NCBI GenBank assembly: GCA_018881555.1
Contig: JACAXG010000064.1
Span: 1,488,001-1,552,000 of the forward strand
Source: Amblyornis subalaris
Taxonomy: Eukaryota > Chordata > Aves > Passeriformes > Ptilonorhynchidae
Length of the DNA: 64,000 nucleotides
Direction: 5' to 3'
Below, one piece after another: positions 59,563-64,000 of this stretch (positions within the stretch are counted from its first letter, which is position 1; each line of letters begins with the position of its first letter). The translations under genes were made by a program, and so were the position numbers. Below the pieces are notes generated by a model. That model searched no databases, was not told the DNA's origin, and worked only from the letters and a program-made list of their open reading frames with translations.

Positions 59563-61400
59563 ACAGAATCACAGAATAAGTTGAGTGGAAGAGACCCACA
59601 AGGATCATTGAGTCCAAGTCCTGGCCCTGCACAGCACCATTCACAATAATCCCACCATGTGCCTGAGGGTATTTTCCAAACACTTCTTGAGTTCTGTCAG
59701 ACTTGGTGCTCTGGCCATTTCCCTGGGGAGCCTGTTCCAGTGCCCAGCCACCTCTAGGTGAAGAACTTCTTCCTGATATCCCACCTAAACCTCCCCTTGC
59801 TGCGGTGATCCAGCTTTAATGCAGTTTGCCACAGAGCAATATTTCTTAGATGCTGTCACTTTAGGTTTCTCCTCCTCACAGAGTCTTAAGCTTTTTAACA
59901 GGTCAGCTTGGTTTGAAATTCTCTCTAACTGTATTGTCATTAGTCAGTTTGAATTTGTTCTTCCTCTGAAGATGTATCATTGGTTTTCTCTCATGTATCT
60001 CTACGCTCATTGGTTGCACACTGTTATCCCTACCCCTTAAAGCAGCAGAGACAGAGCGAGAAACGGTCTCTCTGCTAACCTCCCTTTCAAGATATGCACC
60101 CTGTCCTCCTGGGCAGAGAAGAAATAAACCCAGAATATGGTTACAGAGAGTCCGGGCTCTTTCGTTCCTTTTACCTTCGCTGCTGCCCCTGTGAAACTGC
60201 CTGTGGTAAAAAGCTGTCAGCTTTTGTAGACTGCGAGAAACCCTGCAGATCGCTCCGGCCCCAGCTGAATACAGCAAAAGGGGGGACAAAGCGATATCCC
60301 CTGACACAACTTCAGGCCATTCCCTTGGGTCCTGTCACTGGTCACCAGAGAGAAGTGCCTGTCCCTCCTCTTCCCCTCACAAGGAAGTTGTAACTGCAAT
60401 GAGGTCTCCCCTCAGTTTCCTCCAGACTGAATAGATCAAGTGTCCATAGCCACTCCTCACAGGCTTCCCCTCAGGGCCCTTCACCATCTTCATTACCCTC
60501 CTCTGGAAGCTCTCTAATAGCTTTATATGTTTCTTATATTGGGGTACCCAAAACTGCACACAATATTCAAGGTGAGGCTGCCCCAGTGCAGAGCAGAGCG
60601 GGACAATCCCCTCCCTTGCCCAGCTGGTGATGCTGTCCCTGATGCCTTCAGGACAGGGATGTCCCTCCTGGCTGCCAGGGCACTGCTGACTCATGTTCAA
60701 CTTGCCATCAACCAGGACCCACAGGTCCCTTTCTGCAGCGCTTCTTTCCAGCATCTCATTCCCCAGTCTCTCTGTGCATTCAGGGGTGCCCCATCCCAGG
60801 TGCAGAATCCAGTACTTACCCTTGTTAAACCTCATACAGTTGGTGATTGCCCAGCCCATTTGTTCAGGTCTCTCTGCAGGGCCTCCCTACCCTTGAGGGA
60901 GTTAACAGCTCCTCCCAGTTTTGTATCATCTGTGAACTTGCTCAAGTGTCCCTTCCAGTCCTGCGTCCAAGTCACTGATGAAGATGCTGAAGAGCACAGG
61001 GCCGAGGATGGAGCCCTGCAGAACCCCTCTAGTGGCAGGTGCCCGGCCTGATGTTACCCCATTCACTACAACCCTTTGTGCCCAATCCCTGAGCCAGTTG
61101 CTCACCCATCCCAGGGTGTGTTTACCCAGCTGGGAGCTGGACATTTTGTCCAGAAGGACACTATGAGAGACAGTATTGAAAGCTTTCCTGAAATCCAAAA
61201 AGATGACATCAACTGGCTTCCCTTGATCAACAGGGTGGGTGACCTTCTCATAAAAGGAAATCAGGTTTGATAAGCAGGACTTTCCTCTCATGAAGCTGTG
61301 CTGGCTGTGACCCATGACTGTATTGTCTTTCAGGTGTTTTTCAATACCTTCCAGAATAATCTTCTCCATAACTTTACCAGGCACTGAAGTGAGACTCTGA
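59563..61400 (-). mobile_element. CR1 LINE with ORF2 reverse transcriptase remnants (5'-truncated)
   Basis: Longest CR1 in the window, on the minus strand. The 3' tail (complement of CACAGAATCACAGAAT) is at the left and the truncated 5' end at about 61400. Minus frames show decayed ORF2: 61384-60926 has the fingers/palm part with [18 protein letters not shown] (motif A) and [16 protein letters not shown] (motif B). The catalytic FADD of motif C reads FTDD (about 60922-60936) and lies outside the open frame after a frameshift or stop. 60859-60377 gives the region after the palm (for example [18 protein letters not shown]). It cannot make a working enzyme. The 3'UTR is split by an LTR-like insertion at 59798-60296. 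Confidence 0.95.
59798..60296 (+). mobile_element. 499-bp LTR-like insertion inside the CR1
   Basis: The CR1 sequence breaks after CTCCCCT (59797) and resumes at TCCCCTGACACAACTTCAGG. The 6 bases TCCCCT are present on both sides (59792-59797 and 60297-60302), a target-site duplication of the size made by alpha/beta-type retroviruses. The insert begins TGCTGCGGTGATCC and contains AATAAA at 60123-60128, followed by about 170 bases that would be U5. It ends GACAAAGCGATA and lacks the usual CA, so the end is mutated or the family is unusual. No coding sequence is present. The LTR orientation is inferred from the poly(A) signal. Confidence 0.75.
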
Positions 61401-62636
61401 TCAAAATAACTTTTTTTCCTCAGATAATTTGTTGCATGTATTCCTTAGAAGTAAAAGAACAATACCAAAAGCTGCCTGAATTTATTATAATTTAATCACA
61501 TAGTCTAAACTTAATCATTAGCAATTATCAATTGGCTGGCTCCATTGACATAAATGGTCTTGATTGGATAAAGCAGCAGTTTCTAAGCACGAGCTACTGA
61601 AGCCAAGAGAGCTACTGAAGTTCAACACAGACAGAAAAAATAAAAATAAATCAATTTAAAAAAACCCTACCACTGTTTGATATAACAACTTCAGAGAAAA
61701 CTAACGTCTATTCCGAGCTGTAGCTGACTATATTTATGGGTGCTGTGCTTTATCTCAGTCACAGTGCCATCTGGTGACTATTTTTACTCCTATACATTTT
61801 AAATAGATGGTATGTTTTAGGCTCATCCAACCACCTCATGTCATCCATTAACCTCCTTCTTCTAAGTTTTATCTGAAGGTGAGGACAGGAACAGTTTTCT
61901 AGGAAATGGAATGATTCAAGATTTCCATTTTGCATGTTCTTCTTGTGAACTTAGAAGTGCATTAGGAACATAGTGGACTTCAACCACTAGGGCATATGAA
62001 TATTGCTATGAAATAATGAAGTTTCTAGTGATGGAAATGAACATCATGATCTCAAGAATGAGATAAATTGAAGGGTTTGCTTTTTGTTTGCTTTTCCCTG
62101 GAATTTGGCCTCTAAAGGCCAGCTATGCAAGGACAAACAGCACAAACTGTTTTTCAAGTCCTGCTGCTAAAGTTACCACAGCTTTCATTGAAAAAGTGAT
62201 GGCAGATAAATAAATTTAGTGAAGATAAATTGGAGCATCAATTAAATTTATTGATCAGCTTACTGTGTCCGCATTTGAAAAACTCAGATTTCCCAGGCTC
62301 GTTACATATTTTATCTCTTTTAACAATTTATAGCAGTTTTGAGACAAGTTCTGACACTTTGATGAAGGCAGTAACATGGGAGAAAGATTTCTTTTGTTGG
62401 TGTTGACTTTTAATTTTACCCCTTCCCCAAACTCACAACAAATATTCCCATCATTATTCACCCTTCAGCTCTTCCCACAACAAAATAAGTGACAAGACTG
62501 TAATATGTTGCCTATCTATCTCTTGCAACAAGAGAAATACCATATTATACCTGGCACCATTTTTCCTTAATATATTCTGTAAGAATAACACCTGATTAGA
62601 AGTTAAGGCAGTACAGATAATTCCCCAAACTCCCCA
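61401..62636 (-). other. Intronic stretch, no gene recognised
   Basis: Ordinary AT-rich intron after the CR1 5' end. No gene or repeat was recognised. Confidence 0.6.
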
Positions 62637-62700
62637 CGGCAGGGGGATTGGAACTAGATGATCTTTAAGATACCTTCCAACCCATTGTATGATTCTATTC
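62637..62700 (+). mobile_element. CR1 3' end fragment
   Basis: GGGGGATTGGAACTAGATGA, followed by CCTTCCAACCCATTGTATGATTCT-like text, is the extreme CR1 3' end with its tail, on the plus strand. Confidence 0.85.
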
Positions 62701-64000
62701 AGCCAAAAACAGTTACATTAAGAACAAGGCAGCTATTGGACACAAATTATAAGGAGACTTCTGTCTCTTCTTCCTTCTGGAATAAAAAGATTCTATGTAA
62801 TACTACAGTTATTTAAGGCTTTAAACAAGCGTAAACAACTTCATATGAAATAAATGTGCATACCTAATGAGTTAGAAAATTAATTCATATTATTGTTTCT
62901 TATGATCACTAATACTACCCCAATTTCCAGTCCAATATCTCTTTTGTTATTAAATATATTCACATGGAATCATGTATATAAAATATTAAATATTACTTCA
63001 GCTCCTACCAGTACCAGTAGTAACAACATGCTTCAACTATTCCATAAGAAAAACAGCTAGCATGCTCAGAAAGAATAACTATTTCCTATTTTGCTGTGGA
63101 AAACAGTGTTACATTCCATTTAGGGAAGAACTTTCAGTAGGCCTTCTATTCACTGCATAAAATAGAAAAGGCTGTTGTTCAAAACCCAAAATCCACTGCT
63201 TCTAATAGTTTCACTAGAAGAAACTGCTATGATTCCACACTCAGTAAAGCAGAACTATTCTGAACATATTATGCAGGTCAACAATTTCTGATTAAGTTTT
63301 CTTTCCATAAACCATACTATTAATAATTTTGCCATTATTCACTGTTTTCTAGAAAGCACTTCACCCCCAAAGGTATCAGTTTTGGTTTTCAAGGGTAATA
63401 CAACCTACTTCTGACAACAAAGAGCATACACAACTATTTGATGAATCGGAGGGGAAAAAAGACAATCTTTCCCACGTAATTGTAATTAAACTCATGTATT
63501 CTCTTTCATTAATATACCAGAGTGCCACAGAATCATTTTCTGTTTACTTGAATGAATATTCATTAGAGAAGTGAACTGGAACTCGTGTCCACTTTCCTCA
63601 TGTGCTCATCATTTAAAACAAACTCTCACCCAGGCTGGACAGTCCTGTAACACTGCAGTGTCCTAGGTAGGAAAGGGCCTGAATTTGTATTTCTAGTGCA
63701 CTGTATTGAGCTCACGAGGCCTCAGGACTGAGGATTGTTCAGTCTGCTCTGACTGACCTGGTTTCAACTTTATTTTACGAGGTTTAGCTGCCACAACAAG
63801 TGTCAGCCTGACCAGGATACTGCGTCCAATTTGTTTTAGTTGTGTGGTACAACCACAGCTTTACACACAGAGTTGCAAGAGGCAATTACTCTATGGAGAA
63901 TGAGGTATTTATGAATAAAATAATGATGTGGTGTAAATAAATACAGGCCTTGTCTGATGATGGACGCTTTGAGAGGTGGTTGCAGCACAACTGTACAGGC
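62701..64000 (-). other. Intronic stretch to the right edge
   Basis: AT-rich intron. No TRAPPC9 exon or other gene was recognised. Confidence 0.6.

Noticed and set aside
1..64000. tRNA, rRNA, CRISPR arrays or operon-like gene clusters
   Set aside because: None seen. The window is vertebrate intronic DNA and no cloverleaf or regular spacer array was found.

Overview
The window looks like a stretch of bird chromosome. It is AT-rich, gene-poor DNA littered with 5'-truncated CR1 LINEs, whose 3' ends carry the ATTCTGTG/ATTCTATG-type tail seen in birds. It also carries three probable solo LTRs, an LTR scrap and short tandem repeats. Two small exons on the minus strand (4126-4236 and 15605-15747) encode consecutive pieces of a C-terminal part of TRAPPC9 (TRAPP II complex subunit 9, NIBP). 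They join in the same phase, so nearly the whole window is intron of this large gene, transcribed right to left. No other TRAPPC9 exon was found: the intron downstream of the 4126 exon runs off the left edge, and the intron upstream of the 15747 exon is at least 48 kb long and runs off the right edge.

The outstanding region is a GC-rich island at about 44.9-50.0 kb inside that long intron. On the plus strand, opposite to TRAPPC9, it holds a long open reading frame (ATG at 45335, stop at 47846-47848). I do not recognise this gene. Its protein has a Ser/Pro/Arg-rich N-terminal part, about two and a half copies of an acidic repeat of about 200 residues, and a short strongly basic C-terminus. A 288-base putative intron (45410-45697) has good splice sites and keeps the frame. 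Fifteen ambiguous bases fall inside the ORF, far more per kb than elsewhere, and a 205-base copy of its intron/exon boundary lies 3.6 kb downstream. Both suggest a multi-copy gene family. Downstream come a GGAT microsatellite, an LTR-like segment with a polyadenylation signal, a CR1 on the minus strand, the duplicated gene fragment, and a CR1 on the plus strand.

Layout: 1-15.7 kb, TRAPPC9 exons and introns with small tandem repeats; 15.7-44.9 kb, intron with six CR1 pieces; 44.9-50.0 kb, the nested GC-rich gene block; 50.8-51.5 kb, a solo LTR with a 5-bp target duplication; 57.4-58.4 kb, a mosaic of CR1 pieces holding an LTR scrap; 59.6-61.4 kb, a longer CR1 with reverse transcriptase remnants, split by a 499-bp LTR-like insertion with a 6-bp target duplication; the remainder is unremarkable intron. 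Nothing could be searched against databases. Repeat family names rest on recognised consensus phrases, and TRAPPC9 on recalled protein similarity.
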